A stretch of DNA of 64,000 bases from Bacillota bacterium (GTDB lineage Bacteria > Bacillota > SHA-98 > Ch115): NCBI GenBank assembly GCA_013178415.1, contig JABLXA010000002.1, positions 186,001 to 250,000 on the forward strand. The letters are read 5' to 3'. The position numbers were made by a program, and so were the translations under genes. The notes beneath the pieces were generated by a model, which was not told the origin of the DNA, searched no databases, and saw only the letters and a list, made by a program, of their open reading frames with translations. Each line of letters starts with the position of its first letter. Within the stretch, counting starts at the first letter, position 1. Positions 44,308 through 53,832 of the stretch are shown piece after piece.

Positions 44308-44985
44308 CTACCTCCCCACAGGGAAATACGACTCAATGACAATTGTGCCATCCCTGATACGAGCTATTTCAGGAACGTTTGGCCCTCTAGATCTCCCATC
44401 AGGCGAGCGCGTCAACATATTCGCGATCCTGAGCTGAGTGGGAGAAAGGCGAAATGCAACCACCACGGCCTGTTCGTTGTTTGGCGCGCCAGCATGAGCT
44501 AAACCCCTTAGGGCGCCCACTACGATTATATCCCCTCCCGCCATCACCTCAGCTCCTGGGTTTACGTCCCCGAGGATTACCAGATTGCCCGGAGCGGTTG
44601 CTTGCTGCCCGGAGCGAATCGTGCGGCGCAGAAGCAACGTTTCTTCCGGGAGCGCCGTAGGCAGCAGTATATTATCATCCGTGCCGGGCTCTTTTTCATG
44701 GATCTTGGGCTCCTGAAGCTCTTTCATCCTGATTCCAAACGGCCCAACGACCTTTGTCAACTTGAGCCCATGTCGCTGCAGGACATCAGTCAGCTGCACG
44801 ATGATATCATCATCTAATGAACGATCACCAAGATCCAAGATGGCTTTAGCTCCGGCGAAAAAGTGATCGCGCCTTGAGAGCTTTTGTTCGAGATCGCGCG
44901 TCAGAGCGTCAATGCTCTGATTGCGCGGGATGACCACGAGCAAACCTTCCTTAGTTCCTTTGAAAACAACCTGATCTGTTCGCAT
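44308..44985 (-). CDS. minC: Septum site-determining protein MinC
   Basis: 225 residues. The N-terminal FtsZ-inhibiting domain (VVFKGTKEGLLVVIPRN) is followed by a Pro-rich link and a beta-helical C-terminal domain with TIRSGQQATAPGNLVILGDV and the conserved NPGAEVMAGGDIIVVGALRG then LAHAGAP. GGGGGGAG before ATG 44985 sets the start; the frame is open to 45018. Last contact with PBP2 upstream is about 30 bases. Confidence 0.95.
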   Translation of the reverse strand: MRTDQVVFKGTKEGLLVVIPRNQSIDALTRDLEQKLSRRDHFFAGAKAILDLGDRSLDDDIIVQLTDVLQRHGLKLTKVVGPFGIRMKELQEPKIHEKEPGTDDNILLPTALPEETLLLRRTIRSGQQATAPGNLVILGDVNPGAEVMAGGDIIVVGALRGLAHAGAPNNEQAVVVAFRLSPTQLRIANMLTRSPDGRSRGPNVPEIARIRDGTIVIESYFPVGR

Positions 44986-45018
44986 GAAGCTCCCCCCGGC
45001 CCAGTGTACTTTCCTCAT

Positions 45019-46875
45019 TCATTGTGAAAATCCTCCCCCTTGTCCCAAATCCTTTTCTGGGCTCTTGGGCGCTTTTTCATCAAAGTAAGCTTGAAGTATC
45101 TTCCTGGCTATTGGCGCCGCGGCTGCGGCTCCGGAGACACCTCGTTCCACGAAGGTCAGCACAACAACCTCGGGGTTGTCAGCAGGAGCGAAGGCCGCAA
45201 ACCATGCATGGCTCGGTCCAGGAGGCGCCTGTGCCGTCCCGGTCTTGCCCGCCACAGGAACGGGAAACCTATAAAATGATCCGGCTGCAGTTCCACCAGG
45301 GGAGGTCACTGCTTTCATACCGTTGATGATGATATCCCGATTCTCAGGAGATATGGGGACATGGCCGTTTACCCGTACCTTGGAATGCCAGACCACCTGA
45401 CCTGTGGAATCCAACACCTTGGATACAACATGCGGTTCATATAGCCATCCTCCGTTGGCCAGGGCAACGTAGGCCATGGCAAGCTGAATAGGGGTGACTG
45501 ATAGAGCCCCCTGGCCAATGGCCACATCGAGGGTTTCATCTGGATACCATATCCTGTCCGATCCTTTATAAGTTCGTTCCTTCCATTCCCTGTCTGGGAC
45601 AAGCCCGGCATTTTCTCTCGGGATCACGCTGAACCCTGTGGGCATACCAAACCCATACAGTCTGGCCCATTTGGAAAGCAAATCAATGCCTATCCTGCGT
45701 CCAAGCTCATAAAACACTATATTACATGAATTCTTTATCCCGTCAACCAGGTTCTGAACGCCATGGCTCTGCCCTCTAGCCAAAATCCAGCAGGCCTTCC
45801 CCGAGATCGGGTCTCTGCCGTGACATACAAATCTATCATTGATCGTGACCTTTCCTTCCTCAAGGGCGGCGGTGGCAGTGACTATCTTGAACGTGGAGCC
45901 AGGTGGATAAGAAAACATGGTAATCCGATTGGCCAGCGGATTCGTCGGGTTATTTAGCGCTTTCCACTTGGCAGGTGATATCCCCCTTACAAAATCATTT
46001 GGATCAAATCCCGGCTTGCTCACCATAGCCAGGATATCACCGTTTCTAGGGTCCACCACCAGGGCACCCCCGCCTTTCACATGCTTAGTATCCTGTTTGC
46101 CCTGGAGACTTTCAAGTCCCCGAGAAAGCGCTTCTTCTGCCGCCTTCTGCAGCTTTACATCTATCGTGAGCACTATATCATCGCCAGGAATAGGATTACG
46201 GTCGCCCAGCACGCGCACAGGCCGGCCAAGGCTGTTGACCTCGACCTGCTGTCCGCCGTCCTGGCCATGGAGATATTTCTCATATGTGGCCTCGATGCCA
46301 GTTTTTCCGATTATATCGCCCGGCTTATAGCCGTGGCTGCTCAACTCCTTCAGTTCAGACGGACCGATCTGCCCTATATAGCCCAAGAGATGGCATGCCA
46401 GATCTCCAAATGGATAATATCTCACCGGCAGTTCTTCTACGATCACGCCAGGAAGCTCATATCTTCTCTCTTCGATGGCAGTGATCAATGCCGGGTCCGC
46501 GTCGATAACGAGCCGCACCGGTTCGAAAGATCGTTCGCCAGAATCAGATATCTTCTTCTTAAGATCCTTCACATCTATTCCCAAAATTCGACTCAGCCAG
46601 GATAGAGATTCCGGCGATTTATCTAATTCGCGCGGTATGACGGAGATAGTATAAGCCATACGACTCGAGGCTATAGGAATTCCATTTCGATCGAGAATCC
46701 TTCCCCTGGGTGCAGGGATCCTGATGAGACGAATGCGATTTCCCTCAGAGAGAGTTGCATAGAGATCCCCATGTACTATTTGAAGCTGCCAGAGCCTCCC
46801 CAAAAGAAGCAAAAAGATGGCGATAGTAACTATGCTCATTAATCGGAGTCTTCGGTCAGGCTTCTGTTCCGACAT
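45019..46875 (-). CDS. mrdA: Penicillin-binding protein 2 (elongation transpeptidase)
   Basis: 618 residues. N-terminal anchor (LMSIVTIAIFLLLLGRLWQL), pedestal domain (APRGRILDRNGIPIASSR), and transpeptidase with SxxK in YPPGSTFK, SxN in NSCNIVFYELG and KTG in AGKTGTAQ. The segment IGKTGIEATYEKYLHGQDGG is typical of the MrdA group. Acts with RodA in the elongation complex. Start ATG overlaps the mreD stop by 20 bases. Order mreB-mreC-mreD-mrdA-minC is the usual one. Confidence 0.95.
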   Translation of the reverse strand: MSEQKPDRRLRLMSIVTIAIFLLLLGRLWQLQIVHGDLYATLSEGNRIRLIRIPAPRGRILDRNGIPIASSRMAYTISVIPRELDKSPESLSWLSRILGIDVKDLKKKISDSGERSFEPVRLVIDADPALITAIEERRYELPGVIVEELPVRYYPFGDLACHLLGYIGQIGPSELKELSSHGYKPGDIIGKTGIEATYEKYLHGQDGGQQVEVNSLGRPVRVLGDRNPIPGDDIVLTIDVKLQKAAEEALSRGLESLQGKQDTKHVKGGGALVVDPRNGDILAMVSKPGFDPNDFVRGISPAKWKALNNPTNPLANRITMFSYPPGSTFKIVTATAALEEGKVTINDRFVCHGRDPISGKACWILARGQSHGVQNLVDGIKNSCNIVFYELGRRIGIDLLSKWARLYGFGMPTGFSVIPRENAGLVPDREWKERTYKGSDRIWYPDETLDVAIGQGALSVTPIQLAMAYVALANGGWLYEPHVVSKVLDSTGQVVWHSKVRVNGHVPISPENRDIIINGMKAVTSPGGTAAGSFYRFPVPVAGKTGTAQAPPGPSHAWFAAFAPADNPEVVVLTFVERGVSGAAAAAPIARKILQAYFDEKAPKSPEKDLGQGGGFSQ

Positions 46876-47377
46876 GCGATGCCTCCCAATTGCCAGAAAA
46901 CGCCACCCAGATTGCTACTGCGGGAGTGAGAAACACGGTAAGCAGTAGCGAGTATATTTCAACACGGATAAAATGTAAAAGACTTCCGTCAAGCATGCCC
47001 AAAGATATGCAGAGTCCCAATGTGATGGCGACCTTTATAATGCCAGTCATAGCTACCAAGAGGGTCGGCACCACCAAATTGTCCCTGAACAATATCTCAT
47101 GCATAGCCCCGGCAAGATAACCACAGGTCACTTTACTTAGGGCGGAAATGCCGATGACCCCACCTGCCAGCATATCTTCAAGAAGACCGCCCGCGAGGCC
47201 CCAGCCGAGCCCTGCTAGCAATCCACGGTCAAGGCTATAAAGAATCACGAGTATGAGCACAAGATCAGCATGAACGCCCGGTGGAGCAAAACGTGGAATC
47301 ACCGCCGATTCCAAAGCAACCGCAAAAAACAAGGTTAGTACCCGGGATACCAAGCGAAGAACTTTGCCATACTTCAT
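46856..47377 (-). CDS. mreD: Rod-shape protein MreD
   Basis: 173 residues with five or six hydrophobic segments, including VLILVILYSLDRGLLAGLGW and GWGLAGGLLEDMLAGGVIG, the MreD core. Membrane part of the elongasome. ATG overlaps the mreC stop by one base (TAATG), indicating coupling. Confidence 0.9.
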   Translation of the reverse strand: MKYGKVLRLVSRVLTLFFAVALESAVIPRFAPPGVHADLVLILVILYSLDRGLLAGLGWGLAGGLLEDMLAGGVIGISALSKVTCGYLAGAMHEILFRDNLVVPTLLVAMTGIIKVAITLGLCISLGMLDGSLLHFIRVEIYSLLLTVFLTPAVAIWVAFSGNWEASHVGTEA

Positions 47378-48252
47378 TATTGTCCAGATGAGGAGCTCGT
47401 TCCCCCCTTTATGTCTCCCTCTGCCGAGGGCAAGACCTTACTAGTTATGACCAGGACTTCCTCCAATTTGGCAAAATCTACATCCGGCTTGACGAGAGCG
47501 TTTTTCCCAACAAGATATTTCCCTGCGCTCACATCGATTATCGTCCCAATTAGGAGCCCCTTTGGGAATATCCCACCCAGTCCCGACGAAATTATCTGAT
47601 CGCCAACCCTCAGGTCCGCATCCGAGCTAAGCGGCTTCAAGCGACAGAGAGCCGTCTCCTGGCTTTGGCCTTCCACAAGCGCCAGATCCCGTGTCCGGTG
47701 AACTATTCCCCCCACAGCGCTCTTTGGATCTATAATGGGTAAGACAGTGGAAGTGCTTGGCGTAACGGAAATCACGCGGCCAACCAGTCCTCCCAAATAG
47801 ATGACAGGCATGTCTTTTCTGACTCCATCCCTCTTACCTTTATCGAGAATCAGACTAGATGTGATCCTGGATGGATCGCGACCGATAACTCTTGCAGCAA
47901 CTGTATTGTAGGGAGCGGCCTCCTTGAACCCGAGAAGTTGCTTTAGCCTTTCGTTCTCCGCCTTATATTCAGATAATTGCATCAGCTCCGCATTAAGCTT
48001 CGCGACTTCGCGGGCTAGCTCAAGGTTTTCTCGTCTCAGCTGGCCGATATGCCCCACGGTCCATACAGCACGATTTACATAAGAGGCTATTTCTGAAAAA
48101 AAGGACAGGAGGGGCCTGAGAGCCTCACAGATCATCTCCTCCGCAAAGGTCAATCGGCCCCTTTCCCTGGCCGTGACATAAATTATTGATACCAGGAGAA
48201 AAAAGATTACAATATAGCCCCAAATCCGCCTGCTAACTATGAACTGGTGCAT
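47377..48252 (-). CDS. mreC: Rod-shape protein MreC
   Basis: 291 residues. One N-terminal membrane helix, a coiled coil (about 70-110, ELAREVAKLNAELMQLSEYK) and a double beta-barrel outer domain (VAARVIGRDPSRITSSLILD, GLVGRVISVTPSTSTVLPII, GGIFPKGLLIGTI). Scaffolds PBP2 and RodA. GAGGGGGTAAG precedes the ATG. The C-terminal 20 residues are Ser/Gly-rich and not conserved. Confidence 0.94.
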   Translation of the reverse strand: MHQFIVSRRIWGYIVIFFLLVSIIYVTARERGRLTFAEEMICEALRPLLSFFSEIASYVNRAVWTVGHIGQLRRENLELAREVAKLNAELMQLSEYKAENERLKQLLGFKEAAPYNTVAARVIGRDPSRITSSLILDKGKRDGVRKDMPVIYLGGLVGRVISVTPSTSTVLPIIDPKSAVGGIVHRTRDLALVEGQSQETALCRLKPLSSDADLRVGDQIISSGLGGIFPKGLLIGTIIDVSAGKYLVGKNALVKPDVDFAKLEEVLVITSKVLPSAEGDIKGGTSSSSGQ

Positions 48253-48302
48253 CTTACCCCCTCATTGCAGCAAATGGGAATCGGCAATCCGACCCGGCCC
48301 GT

Positions 48303-49340
48303 TCAGGCCCTGGTATCAGTCAGCAGGACCTTTCTGAAAACATCCAGACTCTCGAGGCACTTGCCGGTGCCCAGAGCTACACACTTCATCGGGTCCTCCG
48401 TAAGATGGACAGGCATCCCTGTCTCATTTGCAAGCAGCCTGTCAATGCCCCTCAGGAGGGAACCTCCGCCGGTCATGACTATGCCCTTGTCCATGATGTC
48501 AGCGGCAAGTTCAGGCGGCGTGCGTTCCAGGGTTACGCGAACGGCATCTATAATAGCGCGCACAGGTTCTTGAAGAGCGTCCCTGATTTCAGCAGCCTCC
48601 ACGGAAACAGTCTTGGGGAGCCCCGTGACCATATCGCGGCCTTTGATCTCCATAGAACCCTCCCCTTCAAAAGGACAGGCTGAGCCCAGGACTCTCTTGA
48701 CCTCTTCTGCGGTACGCTCGCCGATCATAAGGCTATATGTTCGCTTGACATGCTGGACTATAGCCTCGTTCATCTCATCCCCGGCGGTCCTCACTGAACG
48801 GCTTGCCACTATGCCGCCCAGTGAAATGACGGCGATCTCCGTGGTGCCACCACCTACATCGACTATCATGCTGCCCGAAGGATCGTGGACAGGCAACCCC
48901 GCGCCGATGGCTGCTGCCATCGGTTCCTCTATAAGATAGGCTTCCCTGGCCCCTGCCTCGAGTGCTGCGTTTATGACCGCCCTTTTCTCTACCTCTGTGA
49001 CCCCGCAAGGAACCCCTACAACCACCCTCGGTCTCACAATACCTCTGCCGCCATGCGCCTTTCTGATGAAATGCCGGAGCATGGTCTCTGTCACATCAAA
49101 GTCAGCGATGACGCCGTCCTTCATGGGGCGAATGACAACTATGCTCCCCGGGGTGCGGCCTACCATCTTATTTGCTTCCTCTCCGACTGCCAACACCTCG
49201 TTGGTTTCCCTCCGTATTGCCACTACAGAGGGCTCCTGGAGCACAATACCATTGCCTTTCACATATACTAGCGTATTTGCGGTGCCGAGATCTATTCCCA
49301 TGTCTTTTGAAAACAACCTGAAGATTGGATCTAATATCAT
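48303..49340 (-). CDS. mreB: Rod-shape actin homologue MreB
   Basis: 345 residues. Actin fold motifs: DIGTANTLVYVKGNGIVLQE (phosphate 1), IVDVGGGTTEIAVISLGGIV (phosphate 2) and IVMTGGGSLLRGIDRLL (adenosine). Forms membrane-bound filaments that organise side-wall synthesis. GAAGGGAG lies before the ATG. It opens the mreBCD-mrdA operon, behind radC. Confidence 0.97.
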   Translation of the reverse strand: MILDPIFRLFSKDMGIDLGTANTLVYVKGNGIVLQEPSVVAIRRETNEVLAVGEEANKMVGRTPGSIVVIRPMKDGVIADFDVTETMLRHFIRKAHGGRGIVRPRVVVGVPCGVTEVEKRAVINAALEAGAREAYLIEEPMAAAIGAGLPVHDPSGSMIVDVGGGTTEIAVISLGGIVASRSVRTAGDEMNEAIVQHVKRTYSLMIGERTAEEVKRVLGSACPFEGEGSMEIKGRDMVTGLPKTVSVEAAEIRDALQEPVRAIIDAVRVTLERTPPELAADIMDKGIVMTGGGSLLRGIDRLLANETGMPVHLTEDPMKCVALGTGKCLESLDVFRKVLLTDTRA

Positions 49341-49376
49341 CTGCAGATTCTCCCTTCGAAGTCCAGAGGCCGGGAA

Positions 49377-50072
49377 TCAATCGAGGCCGAGCCCTCTTTC
49401 CCTGAGACTTACAAACCGGCCGTCCCCCAATATGACATGATCTAGCACCTGAATTCCGAGGATCTCACCGGCCCTTACCAGCTGCTTCGTTATTTCAATA
49501 TCCTGATGGCTTGGCGATGGATCCCCGCTGGGATGGTTATGCACCAATATCACCGCGGCGCTTGATCTGCGAATAGCGTCCTTGAACACCTCCCTCGGAT
49601 GAACAAGAGAGGAGTTGAGACATCCTATGGATATATTCGATATCCCCAGAACGCGATGTTTTGCGTTTAGAAGAACGGCTCTGAAATGCTCCCTATCAAG
49701 ATACTTCATGTCGGGCATCAATAAGGCTGCGATATCATCTGCTCCCAATATTTGGGGGCGATCCTCTGGAACAAAAGCCATTAGACGCAAACCTAACTCG
49801 AGCGAAGCTTTTAATTCCGCAGCCTTTATCTTGCCAATTCCGTCAACTTGCGCTAGCTCGTCCAGACTAGCTTCAGCAAGACCGCCGAGATTGCCAAACT
49901 TGCAGAGGAGACTATTTGCCACATCAATTGCCTTTGACTTCCTGGACCCGGTCCTTAGGATGATGGCAATGAGTTCGGACGTCGACAAAGCGGCACTACC
50001 TCGGCGTATGAGCCTCTCGCGAGGCCTTTCATCCTCTGGGAGATCCTTCATGGTGATATTACCCACGCTCAT
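49377..50072 (-). CDS. radC: RadC/JAB-domain family protein
   Basis: About 231 residues. An N-terminal helix-hairpin-helix pair (LAQVDGIGKIKAAELKASLE) is followed by a JAB/MPN metal-binding domain with ILVHNHPSGDPSPSHQD. Once assigned to DNA repair; its real role is unclear. ATG 50072 has GGCGGGTG nine bases before it; GTG 50084 and ATG 50051 are alternatives. Next to mreB, as in many bacteria. Confidence 0.93.
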   Translation of the reverse strand: MSVGNITMKDLPEDERPRERLIRRGSAALSTSELIAIILRTGSRKSKAIDVANSLLCKFGNLGGLAEASLDELAQVDGIGKIKAAELKASLELGLRLMAFVPEDRPQILGADDIAALLMPDMKYLDREHFRAVLLNAKHRVLGISNISIGCLNSSLVHPREVFKDAIRRSSAAVILVHNHPSGDPSPSHQDIEITKQLVRAGEILGIQVLDHVILGDGRFVSLRERGLGLD

Positions 50073-50182
50073 TATTGCAGACACCCGCCTTTACATAGCT
50101 GTCGCGGGGTTCCGACCCATAAGCCATGACCGGCTGTGGGTCTTCTTCCAGCTGATGAAGGGCAGGTAGACTTCAGGCAGTC

Positions 50183-50773
50183 CTACAGATCCATGAGGTC
50201 TATCCCAAGATCCTGAGTGAGTTCAGCAAACTTTGCCAACGGCAATCCAACGACATTGAAATAACAACCGCAAATGCCCTCAACAAGCAGAGCCCCTTTA
50301 CCTTGGATCGCATATGCGCCTGCCTTGCCAAGAGGTTCGCCTGAACGAATATAGCCTTCGATGATCTCAGGCGAGATGCGTCGCATCTTTACTTCTGTCT
50401 TATCATGGGCCACCCTGAATTCCATAGTATCGGATAACACCACCGCGACGCCGCTCATCACGTAATGTGACCGGCCCTGAAGCTGCAACAGCATCTCCCG
50501 GGCCTCCCGCTCGTCAGCAGGTTTTCCCATGATTTCGCCATCATTGGTCACCACCACAGTGTCGGCTCCAACCACAAGTCGCTTGCGGTCCCTCATTTCC
50601 GAAGCCACCTCTCGGGCTTTGGCCAGAGACAATTCCTCAACCAGACGGTGCGGCGGGAGTCCGCTGAAGGCATTCTCATCGATCCCGCTGGGGATGACCT
50701 TGAATGGCAAACCCAGAAGTTCAAAAATCCATTTTCTGCCCACAGATTGAGATGCGAGCACTACCTCGTACAG
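50183..50773 (-). CDS. maf: Maf-like nucleoside triphosphate pyrophosphatase
   Basis: About 196 residues. Maf motifs are present: the first-strand LASQSVGRKWIFELLG, VVGADTVVV, GKPADEREAREMLLQLQGR, HYVMSGVAV and GKAGAYAIQGKGALLVEGI. Hydrolyses non-canonical or methylated nucleotides. The first canonical start (GTG 50761) would cut the first beta strand. The frame continues upstream with YEVV, and TTAGGAGGA lies nine bases before a CTG at 50773, so I propose a CTG start. An ATG between them is out of frame. Confidence 0.85.
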   Translation of the reverse strand: MYEVVLASQSVGRKWIFELLGLPFKVIPSGIDENAFSGLPPHRLVEELSLAKAREVASEMRDRKRLVVGADTVVVTNDGEIMGKPADEREAREMLLQLQGRSHYVMSGVAVVLSDTMEFRVAHDKTEVKMRRISPEIIEGYIRSGEPLGKAGAYAIQGKGALLVEGICGCYFNVVGLPLAKFAELTQDLGIDLMDL

Positions 50774-50829
50774 TCTAACATTCCTCCTAAGGATTTACAA
50801 CCCCAAAATGCTTGGTTAGAAGATAGATT

Positions 50830-51597
50830 TCAGCATAAAATATCTGGGGGCAACACCGGTATCGGGGCAGGCTTCCGCTTATGCTCGCTGCGCCTATGCA
50901 TAGTCAGGACCTTTTCACGCACATCCTCGCTAGCGACGCCAGTGAGCAAATAGCGATCCAAAGCCTCATAAGTGATGCCCATTTCCCCTTCATCTGTCTG
51001 CCCGGCCCAAAGCCCTGCGCTAGGCGCTTTTGTAATAATCTGCTCAGGCACCCCAAGGAATGAAGCCAATTCCCACACCTGTGTCTTGACAAGGCCTCCT
51101 ATAGGAAGAATATCGACTCCGCCGTCTCCATATTTAGTGAAGTACCCGATTTCCCTTTCGCTTCGGTTTCCAGTTCCAGCGACAAGATAGTCGAGTCTAT
51201 TGGCAAAATAATACCAGGCCATCATCCGCAACCTTGGCTTGAGATTTGCTTCAGCAAGGGGAATCCTCTGGCTGGAGCCGCTCTTCCGTTTCTCATTTTC
51301 GCCGTCAGGATTGAAAACAGCAAGGGCAAGATCATAAAGCGGACCTAGATCTATAGTCCTTACTGGTATATCAAAAGCCTCAGCCACGGCCATGGCATCG
51401 TGGATATCATCAGGGTGGCTATGAGCAGGCAAGATCAATCCCAGAACATTATCAGGGAACGCTCTCTTAGCCAGTGCCCCCACTACAGCCGAGTCTACTC
51501 CTCCGCTGAGACCCACGACAATGCCCTTTGCCCCCGCGGCGTGAACCTGATCCTGTATCCATTCTACCAGCTTGGCTGTCACCTGACTGCAATCCAT
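50830..51597 (-). CDS. nadE: NH3-dependent NAD+ synthetase
   Basis: 255 residues. PP-loop GLSGGVDSAVV, GTGNRSEREIGYFTKYGDGG and TKAPSAGLWAGQTDEGEMGI are diagnostic. It lacks a nitrilase/glutaminase domain, so free ammonia should be the nitrogen source. GGAAGGGG seven bases before the ATG. It follows rnfB by about 55 bases. Confidence 0.96.
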   Translation of the reverse strand: MDCSQVTAKLVEWIQDQVHAAGAKGIVVGLSGGVDSAVVGALAKRAFPDNVLGLILPAHSHPDDIHDAMAVAEAFDIPVRTIDLGPLYDLALAVFNPDGENEKRKSGSSQRIPLAEANLKPRLRMMAWYYFANRLDYLVAGTGNRSEREIGYFTKYGDGGVDILPIGGLVKTQVWELASFLGVPEQIITKAPSAGLWAGQTDEGEMGITYEALDRYLLTGVASEDVREKVLTMHRRSEHKRKPAPIPVLPPDILC

Positions 51598-51651
51598 AAT
51601 AAAACCCCTTCCAGAAAACTAATGCAGAATGAGGACGAATGGCCCCCACTA

Positions 51652-52485
51652 TCAGGAGGCCACAACACATTCCATCGCCCGGGAATTCTCCCCATCCCTC
51701 ATCACGATACATTTGGTAGGACATTTTTCCACGCATAAGCCACAGGCATCACATTTTTCAGGGAGAATCCTGGCGAGATTATTTTCCAGGACAATGGCGG
51801 AATTGGGGCAGGCCTTCACGCAAAGCCCGCAACCTATGCACCCGACCTTGCACGCCTTACGCACATCAGCGCCCCTGGCCTCTGATTTACACCGGACCTC
51901 GACCCGACTCTTCTCCGGCAACAGCACCATGATATGTCGCGGGCATGCGATGACACACCTGCCACACCCGGTACACTTGGCTTCATCCACCACAGGTAGC
52001 CCGTTTTCTCCCATCTTCATAGCATCAAAAGGACAGGCGGCAACGCATGAACCAAACCCCAGGCAACCATAGACGCAAGCCTTTGGCCCATTGGATACGA
52101 GCTCCGCCGCCCTGCAATCTTGGATGCCTGAATAGAGAAAACGTAACGAAGCGTTTGCCCGGTCACCGCCGCACATCACGCGAGCCACCTTGCGCACATA
52201 CTCCTTCACTGGTTCTTGTCCCATGATGGCGGAGATCTTCGCCGCGACGGCGGCTCCCCCTACCGGGCATGATGAAGTTGGAGCCAGCCCCTTCGCAATC
52301 GCCTCAGCAAGCCCGCTACAGCCAGGATAGCCGCATCCTCCACAATTTGCCCCGGGCAACACCTCTATTATCTTTTCAATCCTTGGATCCTGTTCAACAG
52401 CGAATTTCTTGGCCGCAAGAGCAAGGGCTACACCGAAGAGGGCTCCAAGCCCGCCAAGCGCCAGAATCGCTTTAAGGTAAACCAT
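51652..52485 (-). CDS. rnfB: Rnf complex iron-sulfur subunit RnfB
   Basis: 277 residues. A membrane helix at the N terminus is followed by a four-Cys domain (LPGANCGGCGYPGCSGLAEA) and several [4Fe-4S] motifs: CLGFGSCVAACP, CTGCGRCVIACP, CIGCGLCVKACP and CDACGLCVEKCP. Likely entry point for electrons from reduced ferredoxin. GAGGTGA precedes the ATG. Last gene of the rnfCDGEAB run. Confidence 0.95.
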   Translation of the reverse strand: MVYLKAILALGGLGALFGVALALAAKKFAVEQDPRIEKIIEVLPGANCGGCGYPGCSGLAEAIAKGLAPTSSCPVGGAAVAAKISAIMGQEPVKEYVRKVARVMCGGDRANASLRFLYSGIQDCRAAELVSNGPKACVYGCLGFGSCVAACPFDAMKMGENGLPVVDEAKCTGCGRCVIACPRHIMVLLPEKSRVEVRCKSEARGADVRKACKVGCIGCGLCVKACPNSAIVLENNLARILPEKCDACGLCVEKCPTKCIVMRDGENSRAMECVVAS

Positions 52486-52547
52486 TTATATCACCTCTTA
52501 TCTTGCAGTGCCTTACCTTCTGCCTGCGTCGGGGATAGGTGCCCCTC

Positions 52548-53147
52548 TTATCCCATACCTAGGAGCGCCTCGAGTTTGAAGCCGGTAAAGCCAAGAAACG
52601 CTATAGACATCAAACCGGCTGTGATGAGAGCAATTGGAAATCCCCGCAGCGCGGCGGGTATAGGAGCAAAATCCATTCTCTCGCGGATACCTGAAAATAG
52701 CACGATGGCAAGGGTGAATCCTGCCGCGCCGGCGACGCCATTTACTGCTGTCTGTATCATATTGTAGCCCTCACGAATGTTCAGGATCGATACACCCAGG
52801 ACGGCGCAGTTGGTGGTGATGAGCGGCAGATATATCCCCAGTGCCTGGTAGAGGCTCGGGCTGACCTTGAGGATCACCATCTCGACCAGCTGCACAAGCG
52901 CAGCAATCACCAGGATGAAAACTATAGTCTGGAGATATTCAAGATTCAACGGAACCAATAGATAATACTGAGCCGCCCAGGTGATCACTGATGCCACCGC
53001 CATTACGAAGATCACTGCCATACCCATCCCGATGGCGGTCTCCGTCCTTTTGGAGACCCCGATAAATGGACATATGCCGAGGAATCGAGACAATATGAAA
53101 TTGTTCAAAAGAACCCCAGCGAGGAATATCACTAGTAATTCTTTCAT
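52548..53147 (-). CDS. rnfA: Rnf complex membrane subunit RnfA
   Basis: 199 residues with six membrane helices. Typical segments LLNNFILSRFLGICPFIGVS and YLPLITTNCAVLGVSILNIR; the Cys in each half line an intramembrane iron-sulfur site in Rnf/Nqr complexes. Paralogue of RnfE. Start ATG behind GGAAGGAG. Confidence 0.96.
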   Translation of the reverse strand: MKELLVIFLAGVLLNNFILSRFLGICPFIGVSKRTETAIGMGMAVIFVMAVASVITWAAQYYLLVPLNLEYLQTIVFILVIAALVQLVEMVILKVSPSLYQALGIYLPLITTNCAVLGVSILNIREGYNMIQTAVNGVAGAAGFTLAIVLFSGIRERMDFAPIPAALRGFPIALITAGLMSIAFLGFTGFKLEALLGMG

Positions 53148-53199
53148 AAGAATCCATCACTCCTTCCGGCCGCTATCCGTCCCGTCTGGTCCCATACGC

Positions 53200-53811
53200 C
53201 TATTTCCTTCGGGTAATTGTATTTATGAGCCCGATCAAGAGACCCAAAGTAATGAAGGCGCCTGGCGGCAGGAGCATCATGACCGGACTGTACTCTTGGC
53301 TGAAGAGATGTATGCCAGAAAACCCGAAATCCGGGGCGGCCAGGACTGTCCCGGTTCCGATTGCTTCCCGGATGAAACTCAATAGAGTGAGCGCGAAGGT
53401 AAAACCAAGCCCCATTCCTATCCCATCAGCGATGGATGCCACCACCGAATGCTTCGAGGCAAAGGCCTCTGCCCGGGCGAGAATGATACAGTTCACTACG
53501 ATGAGAGGAATGAAGATGCCCAGGACCTCATGAAGGCCGGGCGTAAAGGCTGCCATCACCAGATCCACTACTGTCACAAAGGATGCAATGACGACAATGA
53601 AACACGGTATCCGGATCTTGGGAGGTATTATGCTCCTCAAAGCCGAGACTATAAGATTGGAGCCCACCAGAACGAATGTGGCAGCTATGCCCATGCCGAT
53701 GCCATTGGTGACAGCCAGACTGGTTGCCAGCACCGGGCACATGCCAATCAAGAGTCGAAATGTAGGGTTTTCATCAACGATGCCATTCTTGAGGATTGAG
53801 AAAAACCGCAT
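53200..53811 (-). CDS. rnfE: Rnf complex membrane subunit RnfE
   Basis: About 203 residues and six membrane helices, with NPTFRLLIGMCPVLATSLAV and IFIPLIVVNCIILARAEAFA, matching RnfE. AGAGGTG seven bases before ATG 53811 sets the start; the frame is open to GTG 53820. It has a 12-base separation from rnfG. Confidence 0.95.
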   Translation of the reverse strand: MRFFSILKNGIVDENPTFRLLIGMCPVLATSLAVTNGIGMGIAATFVLVGSNLIVSALRSIIPPKIRIPCFIVVIASFVTVVDLVMAAFTPGLHEVLGIFIPLIVVNCIILARAEAFASKHSVVASIADGIGMGLGFTFALTLLSFIREAIGTGTVLAAPDFGFSGIHLFSQEYSPVMMLLPPGAFITLGLLIGLINTITRRK

Positions 53812-53832
53812 AAAATTCACCTCTCATTTACC

